From positions 1 to 41,486 of the forward strand of contig CAKZKQ010000361.1 of assembly GCA_937123825.1 (NCBI GenBank): a stretch of 41,486 nt of DNA, read 5' to 3'. The notes beneath the pieces were generated by a model that had not been told where the DNA came from, did no database searches, and was given only the letters and a program-made list of their open reading frames with translations. Of the stretch, positions 27,101 to 34,122 are shown piece after piece (position 1 is the stretch's first letter; each line of letters starts with the position of its first letter). The position numbers and the translations under genes were made by a program. Origin of the DNA: an uncultured Pseudomonadota bacterium (GTDB taxonomy: Bacteria; Myxococcota_A; Bradymonadia; Bradymonadales; GCA-2716585).

Positions 27101-28004
27101 TCTGGCCACCACCAACGACCAGGGCGCCAGCGTCCAACTCAGCCGCCTGGCCAACCCCGCGCTGGCCGCCGCAGCACGCGTCCAAAGCGCCGACCTGCCG
27201 CCCTGCCCCACCACCGACGTCGACGGACGCATTGACGTCCTCCAAGCCACCATCGACTTCCGCACCGGAGACCTTGCCGAAAACTGCCGCGTGGACCGCA
27301 TCGAGGTCACCGTCGACTACGAAGCGCGTCAGCAAAGCGACGTCGCCATCCGCATGTCCGGCGAACACCTCAGCGCCGAGCGCCGCAGCGCCACCCTGGT
27401 GGCCAGCTTCGCTCCCCTCCCCGGCCCCGGACGCTGGCGCCCCGAACACCTGCCCGCGCTGGCGCGCTTTGAAGGCGCCCCCGCCAAAGGCCTCTGGCGC
27501 CTGAGCGCAGACTCCGGCCGCTGCCGCCGCGACGACGCCCTCTGCCTGCCCCTCTTCTCCAGCGTCACGCTGCACATCAACCCGCAGCCCAACGACCCCT
27601 TTGAAGGCGCAGGCGCCTTCTGCGTCTCGGTCGCCGACCAACCCGACACGCTCCAGAGCGCCTGCCGCTGGGACGGCCAGGAACTCGAAGGCAACATCGA
27701 CCGCGACACCGACAAAGACGTCATGCTCCTGGACATCGGCGGACAATCGGTCCTGGAAGCCGGGCAAACCCTGGAGTTGACCATGACCACCCCCGGCGCC
27801 GGCGCGCTGGCCCCCGAAATGAGCCTCCTGGCATACGGCGCCCGGCTCCCGCTGGCGCGCGCCACCAACTCAGGCCCCGATCAATGGATCCTGACCTGGA
27901 CCGCCACCGAGGCCTTCGCCGGGCGCTACCTCATCCTGAACATCGCCCCGCGCCCCGGCACAGAGCCCCCCGCCAGTTACACCCTCAACGCGCAAATCCG
28001 CTAA
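24195..28004 (+). CDS. Large lipoprotein with 14 FG-GAP/VCBS repeats
   Basis: A 1269-residue surface lipoprotein. ATG 24195 has AGGA about 10 nt upstream. The signal peptide ends VVGC (Cys29). Then: a Cys-rich region with two CxxDxQCPxxxxCxxxxCV units (about 40-105); thrombospondin-3-like calcium repeats (about 107-180, DSDQDGLTDDQDNCP); a beta domain resembling a pre-peptidase C-terminal domain (185-300); 14 repeats of about 45-53 residues (about 310-992) with the signature WGGDVDRDGDIDL, each a calcium-binding propeller blade; and a C-terminal domain with EAPAKGLWRLS-like features of a P/homo-B domain. The blade count equals two seven-bladed propellers. Repeat 0 and repeats 6, 9 and 12 are more divergent. 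Likely an adhesin or large binding protein; no catalytic motif seen. Confidence 0.92.
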   Translation: MVEHCTTATGRSGAWLLAALAAVVLVVGCAEKQTTPTQDFEGCRSDGTCQDLCQSDAQCPGDEVCFEGQCVQPQEPRPECTDDAQCPDGQRCQNEQCVPEDPPEDSDQDGLTDDQDNCPQIANAGQEDLDNDGRGDLCDDDLDGDQIINRIDNCPSTHNPMQEDPDGDGLGVACDGGTLQRPFALTRGVYGQQLDTRPRPDAASASCGGQGAPEIVYTVALRAGERLNVSARAEHALAIAIFEGPADGLQELDCADTGSLQFTAASTGVHTLIIDGAAAGDAGPLTIDAAVVADPSDEQASLDAPDDAAAIWTDFIDDDALADVAAVHPQNNTISIRLGTQDGQLTDPVIIPAGGDNPVAVWGGDVDRDGDPDLLVALEGTNQVALHLNQSQNGAVNFGAPATFDVGAGPAAVWGGDVDRDGDIDLVVANQASNNASVLLGDGVGGFAPGATLETGAGPVAVWGGDVDRDGDIDLALADFDGGVGTTVSIIRGLGDGSFAPREAISTGAGPVAVWGGDVDNDGLPEISVVHDGATVGGLMTVFANDGGQFERFTSHTIGAGPVAVWGGDVDRDGDLDFVTANNTDSSLSVLLGDGQGGLSEARRLQTNQPPNYVWGQDLNQDAVPELLVPGTGGFNLFISDAQSFSAAASLQAEGLEGVWGGDVDRDGNVDMAFVNTADNTVSVRRGLGNGGFGAEEVFDVGQDPIAVWGGDVDRDGGIDLIVANQGQIGDTTGVISLLRSQGDGTLAQPISLTTDTIPMGVWADEDFNGDGLPDIAVATRGGNSVSVLLATGPGLFEDGHISIPVGAEPTSVWGGDVDRDGNLDLATSNFADNTISVALGDGQGSFAAPQTLAIDGMGPMSLWGDDLDGDGNIDFATRNAMSGTMSVLIGIGDGGFNAPDTFNTGAGRGQVWGGDITDDGLPDLVTSSDDGVTVFTGYANGGFAGQRSLAQGATWVWGEDFDGDGSPDLATTNDQGASVQLSRLANPALAAAARVQSADLPPCPTTDVDGRIDVLQATIDFRTGDLAENCRVDRIEVTVDYEARQQSDVAIRMSGEHLSAERRSATLVASFAPLPGPGRWRPEHLPALARFEGAPAKGLWRLSADSGRCRRDDALCLPLFSSVTLHINPQPNDPFEGAGAFCVSVADQPDTLQSACRWDGQELEGNIDRDTDKDVMLLDIGGQSVLEAGQTLELTMTTPGAGALAPEMSLLAYGARLPLARATNSGPDQWILTWTATEAFAGRYLILNIAPRPGTEPPASYTLNAQIR
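25121..27175 (+). repeat. Fourteen tandem FG-GAP-like repeats
   Basis: Repeats start at the Trp of the (I/V/L)WG motif and recur about every 135-165 bp, most often near 153 bp. In seven repeats (starting near 25275, 25430, 25577, 25886, 26168, 26321 and 26628) a block of about 30 nt around the calcium loop is nearly identical, while the rest of each unit has diverged. This suggests selection or gene conversion on the block. Confidence 0.85.
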
Positions 28005-28065
28005 AACTCCTCATGCCAAAGCAAGCTTCTCGTCTGCACTTTGGTACGAGCCCCAGGGCCAAAAA

Positions 28066-28100
28066 ACAAAACGCCAGACCCCAAAAGGCCTGGCGTTTGT
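28066..28100. terminator. Bidirectional terminator
   Basis: AAACGCCAG (28069-28077) pairs with CTGGCGTTT (28090-28098); the loop has further C/G pairing. The left side carries an A-run that becomes a T-run on the minus strand. It separates the convergent repeat-lipoprotein gene and the zinc-finger membrane-protein operon. Confidence 0.8.
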
Positions 28101-28112
28101 CATTGCTCAGGT

Positions 28113-28706
28113 TCAACCCAAGAAGATTTTTAGTGAGTTCATCATGACGCCAGCGACCAGCACCACCAGCGAGAGCGATGCGCCGATCATCCCCGCGCGG
28201 CGCTCGATGCCGCTGAAGTCCTGCATGGCCAGCCCTGAGGCCAGGCCCACAATCCCGGCTCCCAGCGCCGCGTAGGAAAAGAAGACGCGTCCGCCAGGAA
28301 GCGCCCCCATCAGGGCGTGATCTGGGGCGATGGTAAAGGGCGCCAGGACAGCGGCCACCGCCACCAAGCCAGCTGCCATCGCCAGCCAGCCTCTCCACGG
28401 CGTCGCTTTTCTGCGGCGCAGCTCCAGCGCCAGACACTCTGCGCAGTAGGGCACACCCTTGATGTCCACCGCGCACATCTCACACATGGAGTCCTGGCAC
28501 CGGCCACATTTGAGGTTGAGGTTGTACCCGGGGTGGGTCAAACACGAGTGGTCCTCACCCCCATGGGCATCGCCGTGTCCATCCTCAAACGTCAGCCCAA
28601 ACGCCTCTTCTGCATCCTCGCTGTCGCCGTCCGACGCGGGCAGTGTCTCATCGGGCTCAATCTCGGCTTGCTCTGAACCGCGACGACGCCTTCTCTTTCT
28701 GGCCAT
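28113..28706 (-). CDS. B-box zinc-finger membrane protein, 197 aa
   Basis: ATG 28706 has a perfect AGGAGG 7 nt upstream; longer frames to 29003 only shadow the neighbouring gene. The N-terminus is a run of Arg/Lys, then an acidic low-complexity segment with His/Asp/Gly (about 20-50). A zinc-binding B-box-like module follows (about 52-93), with C/H residues in CLTHPGYNL, CGRCQDSMCEMCAVD and YCAEC. The C-terminal half has about four hydrophobic helices. The zinc module probably faces the cytoplasm. The gene starts 17 nt after the stop of the next-listed B-box gene and probably forms an operon with it. Function unknown; this class is common in delta-proteobacteria but not characterised. Confidence 0.8.
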   Translation of the reverse strand: MARKRRRRRGSEQAEIEPDETLPASDGDSEDAEEAFGLTFEDGHGDAHGGEDHSCLTHPGYNLNLKCGRCQDSMCEMCAVDIKGVPYCAECLALELRRRKATPWRGWLAMAAGLVAVAAVLAPFTIAPDHALMGALPGGRVFFSYAALGAGIVGLASGLAMQDFSGIERRAGMIGASLSLVVLVAGVMMNSLKIFLG

Positions 28707-28723
28707 CTGTGCACCTCCTGAGG

Positions 28724-29128
28724 CTACATTCCGCCGGGGTTGATGATGTACTTGCTGGCCAGATTGACCACGCCCTGGATCAGCGCCAGCGTGCCCAGCG
28801 CATAGGCCACGCGCAGATGCCACCGCCCGCGCAGCCACGGCGAGGCGTCCAGCAACTTGCTGGTCTCTCGGGCTCGCCAGATGGCGTAGGGTCCAAGCGC
28901 AAAACCAAAGAGGAAGATTCCGATGGCGGCGATCGCGACCGCGTTGAGCGCGCCGGGGTGAACGGCGTGCTTGTCGATGTCCTGGCCCATCACTTCCTTG
29001 CAACGGACACAGACGTACTGATCAAAGACCTCCAGGCTGCAATCGCGGCAGGCAGGGCGCCCGCACTGATCACAGTAGGCCACAACGGGCCTTTCTGGGT
29101 GCTGAAAACAAAAGCGGTTGCGTGACAC
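28724..29128 (-). CDS. B-box zinc-finger membrane protein, 134 aa
   Basis: I chose GTG 29128 because GGAGG lies 4 nt upstream and the protein then begins just before the conserved module; GTG 29215 is possible and would add 29 residues. The N-terminal 45 residues are a B-box-type zinc finger: CFQHPERP, YCDQCGRPACRDC and YVCVRCKE supply the Cys/His ligands. Two hydrophobic helices follow (about 62-85 and 103-126), separated by a basic loop with WRARETSK. It is upstream of the 197-residue relative and shares its architecture of zinc finger plus membrane domain, so the two may form a complex. No enzymatic motif. Function not known. Confidence 0.75.
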   Translation of the reverse strand: MSRNRFCFQHPERPVVAYCDQCGRPACRDCSLEVFDQYVCVRCKEVMGQDIDKHAVHPGALNAVAIAAIGIFLFGFALGPYAIWRARETSKLLDASPWLRGRWHLRVAYALGTLALIQGVVNLASKYIINPGGM

Positions 29129-29362
29129 AGGCCCTCCATGCCTCTCATACCAAAGCACAGAAGAAAGGCTTGGTATCAAACAGAGCGCGTCGGAACCCTC
29201 ATCGGCTTCGCCCACACAAAGATTGAAGCTGCGCTCACCCTAAGAGACGCACTGAGCCACACGATTTTGACGCAAGATGCACAAATGAAAGCGGCGCCAG
29301 CCCACAAAAGCCACCGCCCAAACGCTCAAGGAGGACTCAAATCACCAAAACAGACAACCCAC

Positions 29363-29378
29363 CGATGATCAGTCATCG
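29363..29378 (-). terminator. Hairpin at the end of lipoprotein paralog A
   Basis: CGATGA (29363-29368) and TCATCG (29373-29378) form a 6-bp stem with a 4-nt loop directly after the stop codon at 29379. On the minus strand a T-rich stretch follows (29340-29360). Confidence 0.5.
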
Positions 29379-30158
29379 CTACAAGCCACTGACTTCGATG
29401 ATGTTGTCGCCTGCGGCCCCCGAGCCAATCTCAATGAAGGCGCCCACGTCGATGTCAGAGATGCCAATAGAGACGGTGTAGGGGTCGTCATCAAAACGAC
29501 CGCACTCGGTGGCGCCGATTTCGTAGACGTGGATGGAGTCGCCGTTTTCGATGATCTGGTCGCCGTTGTCGCCGCCCGAGAAGCTCACGATGACAAAGCC
29601 CTGGTTGAGGGAGGTGAAGAGCGTGGTGTCCACGTCACCGCCGCCAAAGCACTCGCCGTTGACCACCACATCGGGCGGACCCAGCAGAGCGCTGGTGTCG
29701 CAGGCGCTGTTGCCATCGCAGATCACATCGCTCTCGCTGCTGATCGCCGTCGCAAAAAACTCACCTCTGCCATCGCCTTTGATCAAACCAAAGGCGTCCA
29801 CATCGGCGCCGGGTGTCTCGCCCATGACCGCGGGGGCGTCGTCCTGCACCAGCAAAAAGCGAAACTCTGGCAAGTTGTTGTTCTCATCGTTGTTGGCGTC
29901 ATTGTTGACGTCGTTGTTCTCATCGTTGTTGACGTCGTTGTTGGTGTCGTCTTCGCTGAAACAAGAACACCCGGCGCCGCTGCTTGTGTTGCCATCAAAG
30001 CAGTCGTTCACGATGGCCCCAGACGAGTCCAATGTGCACACACAGTTGAAATCCTGCTGCGGGTCGCAGTCACCATCAAAACCGTCGTCGGTCAGATCAA
30101 AATTGCAAGCTCCAAACACCAGGAGGAGCCCCAACATACACACTCGTCCCATACACAT
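29379..30158 (-). CDS. Cys-rich lipoprotein, paralog A
   Basis: A 259-residue member of a five-gene family in this window. I chose ATG 30158 (second ATG at 30152; both leave a signal peptide), preceded by a G-rich run. The signal ends in a lipobox-like FGAC. Next is a short Cys-rich segment (CDPQQDFNCVCTLD, CFDG, CSCF), then an Asn/Asp repeat linker, and the core domain (about 97-259) shared by all paralogs: TPGADVDAFGLIK, CDTSALLGPPDV, GECFGGGDVDT, LFTSLNQGF, GDQIIENGDSIHVYEIGATECGRF, and a C-terminus near NIIEVSGL. The core looks like an all-beta extracellular sandwich; no catalytic residues stand out. It lies downstream of kinase 2 on the same strand, 157 nt after it. Function unknown. Confidence 0.82.
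   Translation of the reverse strand: MCMGRVCMLGLLLVFGACNFDLTDDGFDGDCDPQQDFNCVCTLDSSGAIVNDCFDGNTSSGAGCSCFSEDDTNNDVNNDENNDVNNDANNDENNNLPEFRFLLVQDDAPAVMGETPGADVDAFGLIKGDGRGEFFATAISSESDVICDGNSACDTSALLGPPDVVVNGECFGGGDVDTTLFTSLNQGFVIVSFSGGDNGDQIIENGDSIHVYEIGATECGRFDDDPYTVSIGISDIDVGAFIEIGSGAAGDNIIEVSGL
29509..29561 (-). repeat. Left arm of a perfect 53-nt inverted repeat
   Basis: This segment of paralog A is the exact reverse complement of 34807-34859 in paralog B. Near-identity extends for at least 100 nt on each side. The two arms face each other across the whole of kinase 2. Confidence 0.9.
29874..29951 (-). repeat. Asn/Asp low-complexity linker repeat
   Basis: A degenerate 12-15-nt tandem repeat encoding NND-type units (NNDVNND, NNDENND) between the Cys-rich segment and core domain of paralog A. 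Such linkers are frequent in exported proteins of this bacterial group. Copy number may be variable. Confidence 0.7.
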
Positions 30159-30187
30159 GCCCCGCACTGATTGCCTTTGGTGGCGCC

Positions 30188-30231
30188 TTGAGAATTTGTT
30201 TGCCAACAGTTCTTTCCTACTGGGTTCTCAA
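30188..30231. promoter_or_regulatory. Inverted repeat upstream of paralog A
   Basis: TTGAGAA (30188-30194) and TTCTCAA (30225-30231) are inverted copies 30 nt apart, 30-73 nt upstream of the paralog A start. Could be an operator or chance. Confidence 0.2.
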
Positions 30232-30315
30232 AGCATTGTCACTGTCTTGCTGGCTTCTGGCCTACATTACTAGGATCAGCCCACCCTCAAATGTGACATT
30301 TTTTCTTGGCCAAAT

Positions 30316-33300
30316 TCAGCCCACAGTCTCCAGGAGCGTCTCCAGCTCTTCGATCTCCTGCTGGTGCCCCAGCGCCTTGCGCTGCTCAAGCGCCAACGAA
30401 AGCGCCGCCGCCGCCCGCTGCTGATGCCCAGCCTCCAAAGCGCGGCGGCCTGCGATGGTCGCACTCCAAGCCACATCGGGGTCCACAAAGGCGGTCTGTT
30501 CAAGGGCCTGGCGCGCCTGGAGCATGTGGTGCTCCCAGCCGTCCCAGTCCTCCAGGCACGCCGCACAGGCCACCAGCGCCACCTGAATCCCACCCAACGG
30601 CCCGCGCTGCCCGCGGCGCGCCAACACATCGTGACCGGCCATCAACAAAACGCGCGCTTCCTGGGCCTGACCCCGGCGCAAGAGCAACAACCCCAGGTTC
30701 AAACGGGGAATGACGTGCTCACCATGGCCAAGTTCATCGCACAAGGTCACTGCGCGGCGGTAATAACCCTCGGCGCGGGCAAAATTGCCCCGGTAACGCT
30801 CCACTTCCCCCAAACCATTGAGGATATTGGCCATCGCCAGACGGTTGCCCATCCGCTCTGTGGCCCCATAGGCCCTTTGATAGAAGCCAATGGCCCTCGA
30901 CACCTCCCCCTGACGCCGGTTGACGTGCCCAAGCTGCAACCAACACCGCGCCGCGTTGGCCGAATCCCCCAAACGCTGGCTCCTCTCCAGCAATTTGACC
31001 GCCACATCCAGCTCGCCGCGCTGCTGAGCCACCGCCGCCAACGCCGTCAAGGTCCTGGCCAGCCCATGATCGCCGCCAATGCCCTCAAAACCACGCCTGG
31101 CCTGCTCCAACAGGTCCTGCGCCGTGGCCACATCACCGCGCTGACGGGCGATTTCACCCTGGAGCCTCAACGCATCGGGCAACAACCACGCCCAACCGTG
31201 CGACGCAGCGGCCTTGGCAATACGCTGGCACGCCTCGGCGGCCTGCTCAAAGCGCGATTGACGCCGCCAGACCAACGACTGGGCCTGCCAGACCTTGCCC
31301 CAACGCACATCGCCCTCTGAAACCGCCAGAGATTCCAGCAATTTTTCGCACCGCGCCAGCAACGCCTCCGCTTCTTTGAACTGGTAGAGCTGCCGCCGGT
31401 CTCGCGCGCCCTGCATCAACGGCTCAAAGGCCTCCTCAAGCTCCCCAGCCTCCAGCAAATGGGCCCCAATCCGCTCCGAAACCCCTTGCGCGCGGACATC
31501 GTGGCACACCGTCAACGCCGACGCGCACGTGCTGTGCAAGACCTTCCAGCGGCCCGCTTCACGGGCGCCGCGCTCAATGCTCTCGCGCAGCATGCCGTGG
31601 ACAAAGCGCCAACCCCGCTCGGTGGCCTGAATCAAGCGCTGATCCAGCATCTCATCAAGCAAATCCTGCTCCAGCGACACCCTGCGCGCATCGCACGCCA
31701 TCATCCACTCGCCAAAGTCCGCTTCCTGCCCCAAAACGGCGGCCAATTCCAGCGCCTCTCGGGCCTCCAGAGGGTGTTCGGACATCAAACGATCGATCCT
31801 GGCCTTCCAGATCTGGTGCACATCGTCTGGAAGCGGCGCTTCTTCGCCGGATTCCAGCACAAAACCCGACTCTTCGAGCTTCAACACCCCCCGCGCCACC
31901 CAATCCCCGATGAGTTGGACGGCAAAAAGAGGGTTTCCACCGCTGCGCGACTGCACCTGGGCCGCCAAATCGCCGTCCAGCACCAACAACTCCTCCACCA
32001 ACGCCGCGCTGCCCTCCTCCCCCAAGGGCTCCAGCGCCTCCAACGCCACCTGAGGGCGCGTCATAAGGCGCTCAATCAACGCACGCTCCACAGGACGCTG
32101 ACTCAGCGCCTCGTCGCGCACCGTCATCAAGACCAAAACCGGCACATTGTGGCCGCGCGCCCCCAAAAGATGCTCCACAAACGCCAGCGTGTCCGAACCC
32201 CACTGCACATCGTCGAGCCAGAGGACCACCGGGCGGCCCAAAACCCCCAAAAGTCGGCACACCAGCGCATAGCGCTCCGCCGCGCTGCCAAAACGCACCA
32301 GCGCGTCCTCGTCCTCACCCACCGGAGACATCAACTGCCCCAACGCCTGCCAGGTATAGTCCCCCTCCAGGCCCAGCCTCTTGGACAAGAGCTTGGCGCG
32401 CTCCATCAACGCTGCCCGCTCCATGCCCGCACAGCGCAACCACCTGGCCAACATCCCCGACAAGCCGCTGGTGGACTGGGGCGTGACGTCGTGGGTCGCT
32501 TTGAGGATGGTGGCAGCGCCCACTTCATGGGCGCGCTCACAGATCCACTCCACAAGCCGGCTCTTGCCCACACCCGCTGCGCCCGTCATCAACACCGCGC
32601 GCGGCTGAACCTCGGCCTTGGCCTGACCCAGCGCCTCCCAGACCCGGTCGCGCTCTTGGTGACGCCCCACCAACGGCACCATCCTCAACCCATAAAGCCC
32701 CAAACCGGCGCCCACCAACTTCATGGGCGTCTCGGGAGGCACCGGGCGGCGCCAGTCGGCCACCCAGGGCGGCGGCAGACGCTTCATGGGCGTCACCGCG
32801 CCGTCGCCAGTGGGCACAATCTGACGCTGGGCAGCCAGCCGCAGCGCTTCGGCGGTGGACTCGTCGGTGGCCAAGAGGGTGCCAGTGACCGTCTCGGCTT
32901 GTTGGATGACCCAGCGGTTGCGCTCCAGCGGCAAACCCAGCGCGTGGACAGCGGAAGACGCCTCCCCCGGAGCCTCTGCCTCGGCCGCGCTGCCCAGCTT
33001 TCGCAGCGCCCAGGCCGCGTCCGCCGCGCACTCAAAGCGCCTGCCCGGCTCCTTGACCAACAAACGCCGCACCCAGGCCTCAAAGCCCGACGGGACCGGA
33101 GCCATCGGCTGCAGCTCTGGGGGCGCTTCGTTGCCGTGCCGGTAAGCCAGGCTGAAGAGGTTGCCGCGTCCAAAAGGTGGCTCCCCAGTGACCAACTTCC
33201 ATGCCAAACAGCCCAGCGCGTAAAGATCTGTCCACGGACCATGATCTCGCCAGCCGCCCTCAAACTGCTCGGGGGCCATGTAAGCCGGGGTCCCCACAAT

Positions 33301-33873
33301 GCTCTGATTTTCGTCGGCGCTCTCGTCCTGACGCAGCGCGTGGGCGATGCCAAAGTCGGTCAACTTCAGACCAAGGCGAGCATCGTCAGGGCCGGGCAGG
33401 AGGACGTTGGCGGGCTTGAGATCGCGGTGAATGACGCCCCGAGCGTGGGCGTGGGCCAGGGCGTCGAGCAGCGCCATCAAGACGGCGTAGACGGCGCGCC
33501 ACTGGAGGGGCCCGGTGATGCGCCCCAGGGTGCCGCCGCTGACCTGCTCCATGACCAGAAAGGGGCTGCCAGCCAGCAGGCGACCTTCAGATCGGGCGCT
33601 CTCTTCGGCAGAGACATCGCCGTAGTCCAGCAACATGATCACGCCGGGGTGGCTGAGGCTGGCCACGGCCTGGACTTCGTTGCGAAAGGCGCGCCAATGG
33701 CGCGTGGTCATGGCCGCACCGCCGCGCAACACCTTCACAGCCACGTCCAGCCCCTGGTCGCGGTGGAGGGCTCGCCATACCTCACCGGTGGCGCCCTGCC
33801 CAATGGGCTCCAAAAGATCGAACGGCCCCAGCTTGATCGCGGCTGATTGCTGCACCCTCTGCTCCATGTTCAT
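30316..33873 (-). CDS. Ser/Thr kinase-ATPase-TPR protein, second copy
   Basis: A 1185-residue protein with the same domain order as the kinase at 17407-21189. Kinase domain (about 16-300): GQGATG loop (25-30), Lys47, the complete RD motif HRDLKPAN (149-156), DFG (173-175), APE (200-202). A STAND/AAA-type ATPase follows, with Walker A TGAAGVGKS and Walker B VVLWLDDVQWGSD, then TPR-like helical repeats through the C-terminus. Unlike the first copy, its catalytic loop is canonical, so it should be an active kinase. ATG 33873 (or ATG 33867) was chosen; upstream reads AAGGGC. No membrane segment. It is divergent from lipoprotein paralog B across about 250 nt, and paralog A lies 157 nt downstream. 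Being framed by five related lipoproteins suggests, but does not show, a shared function. Confidence 0.93.
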   Translation of the reverse strand: MNMEQRVQQSAAIKLGPFDLLEPIGQGATGEVWRALHRDQGLDVAVKVLRGGAAMTTRHWRAFRNEVQAVASLSHPGVIMLLDYGDVSAEESARSEGRLLAGSPFLVMEQVSGGTLGRITGPLQWRAVYAVLMALLDALAHAHARGVIHRDLKPANVLLPGPDDARLGLKLTDFGIAHALRQDESADENQSIVGTPAYMAPEQFEGGWRDHGPWTDLYALGCLAWKLVTGEPPFGRGNLFSLAYRHGNEAPPELQPMAPVPSGFEAWVRRLLVKEPGRRFECAADAAWALRKLGSAAEAEAPGEASSAVHALGLPLERNRWVIQQAETVTGTLLATDESTAEALRLAAQRQIVPTGDGAVTPMKRLPPPWVADWRRPVPPETPMKLVGAGLGLYGLRMVPLVGRHQERDRVWEALGQAKAEVQPRAVLMTGAAGVGKSRLVEWICERAHEVGAATILKATHDVTPQSTSGLSGMLARWLRCAGMERAALMERAKLLSKRLGLEGDYTWQALGQLMSPVGEDEDALVRFGSAAERYALVCRLLGVLGRPVVLWLDDVQWGSDTLAFVEHLLGARGHNVPVLVLMTVRDEALSQRPVERALIERLMTRPQVALEALEPLGEEGSAALVEELLVLDGDLAAQVQSRSGGNPLFAVQLIGDWVARGVLKLEESGFVLESGEEAPLPDDVHQIWKARIDRLMSEHPLEAREALELAAVLGQEADFGEWMMACDARRVSLEQDLLDEMLDQRLIQATERGWRFVHGMLRESIERGAREAGRWKVLHSTCASALTVCHDVRAQGVSERIGAHLLEAGELEEAFEPLMQGARDRRQLYQFKEAEALLARCEKLLESLAVSEGDVRWGKVWQAQSLVWRRQSRFEQAAEACQRIAKAAASHGWAWLLPDALRLQGEIARQRGDVATAQDLLEQARRGFEGIGGDHGLARTLTALAAVAQQRGELDVAVKLLERSQRLGDSANAARCWLQLGHVNRRQGEVSRAIGFYQRAYGATERMGNRLAMANILNGLGEVERYRGNFARAEGYYRRAVTLCDELGHGEHVIPRLNLGLLLLRRGQAQEARVLLMAGHDVLARRGQRGPLGGIQVALVACAACLEDWDGWEHHMLQARQALEQTAFVDPDVAWSATIAGRRALEAGHQQRAAAALSLALEQRKALGHQQEIEELETLLETVG

Positions 33874-34122
33874 CCATCGCGCCCTTCATCTGAGCAGCCC
33901 TTGGGGGACGGGTCAATTCAAAAAAATCAATGGCCCCTTATAAATGTCGTTCCCCTCATGGCGGGCAAAAAATTGAAGGGTTTCGTGGTCACAAGCCAGG
34001 GCACCAGAATCCAAGGGCCAAGCAAGGAAACTGGGACGCCTCCAAAAAGAAGGCTCCCCCGGCGGTCTTGTGGAGAGAGACAAGGACAACCTCACTCAAA
34101 GACTTTCAAGAGGGATAGAACC
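33874..34122. promoter_or_regulatory. Divergent promoter region kinase 2 / paralog B
   Basis: About 250 nt between two divergent starts, so both promoters must be here. I see no clear consensus boxes. The paralog B frame is open throughout but untranslated by my start choice. Confidence 0.4.

Noticed and set aside
31459..33846. 795-residue frame on the plus strand
   Set aside because: Antisense to the second kinase with the same shadow composition.
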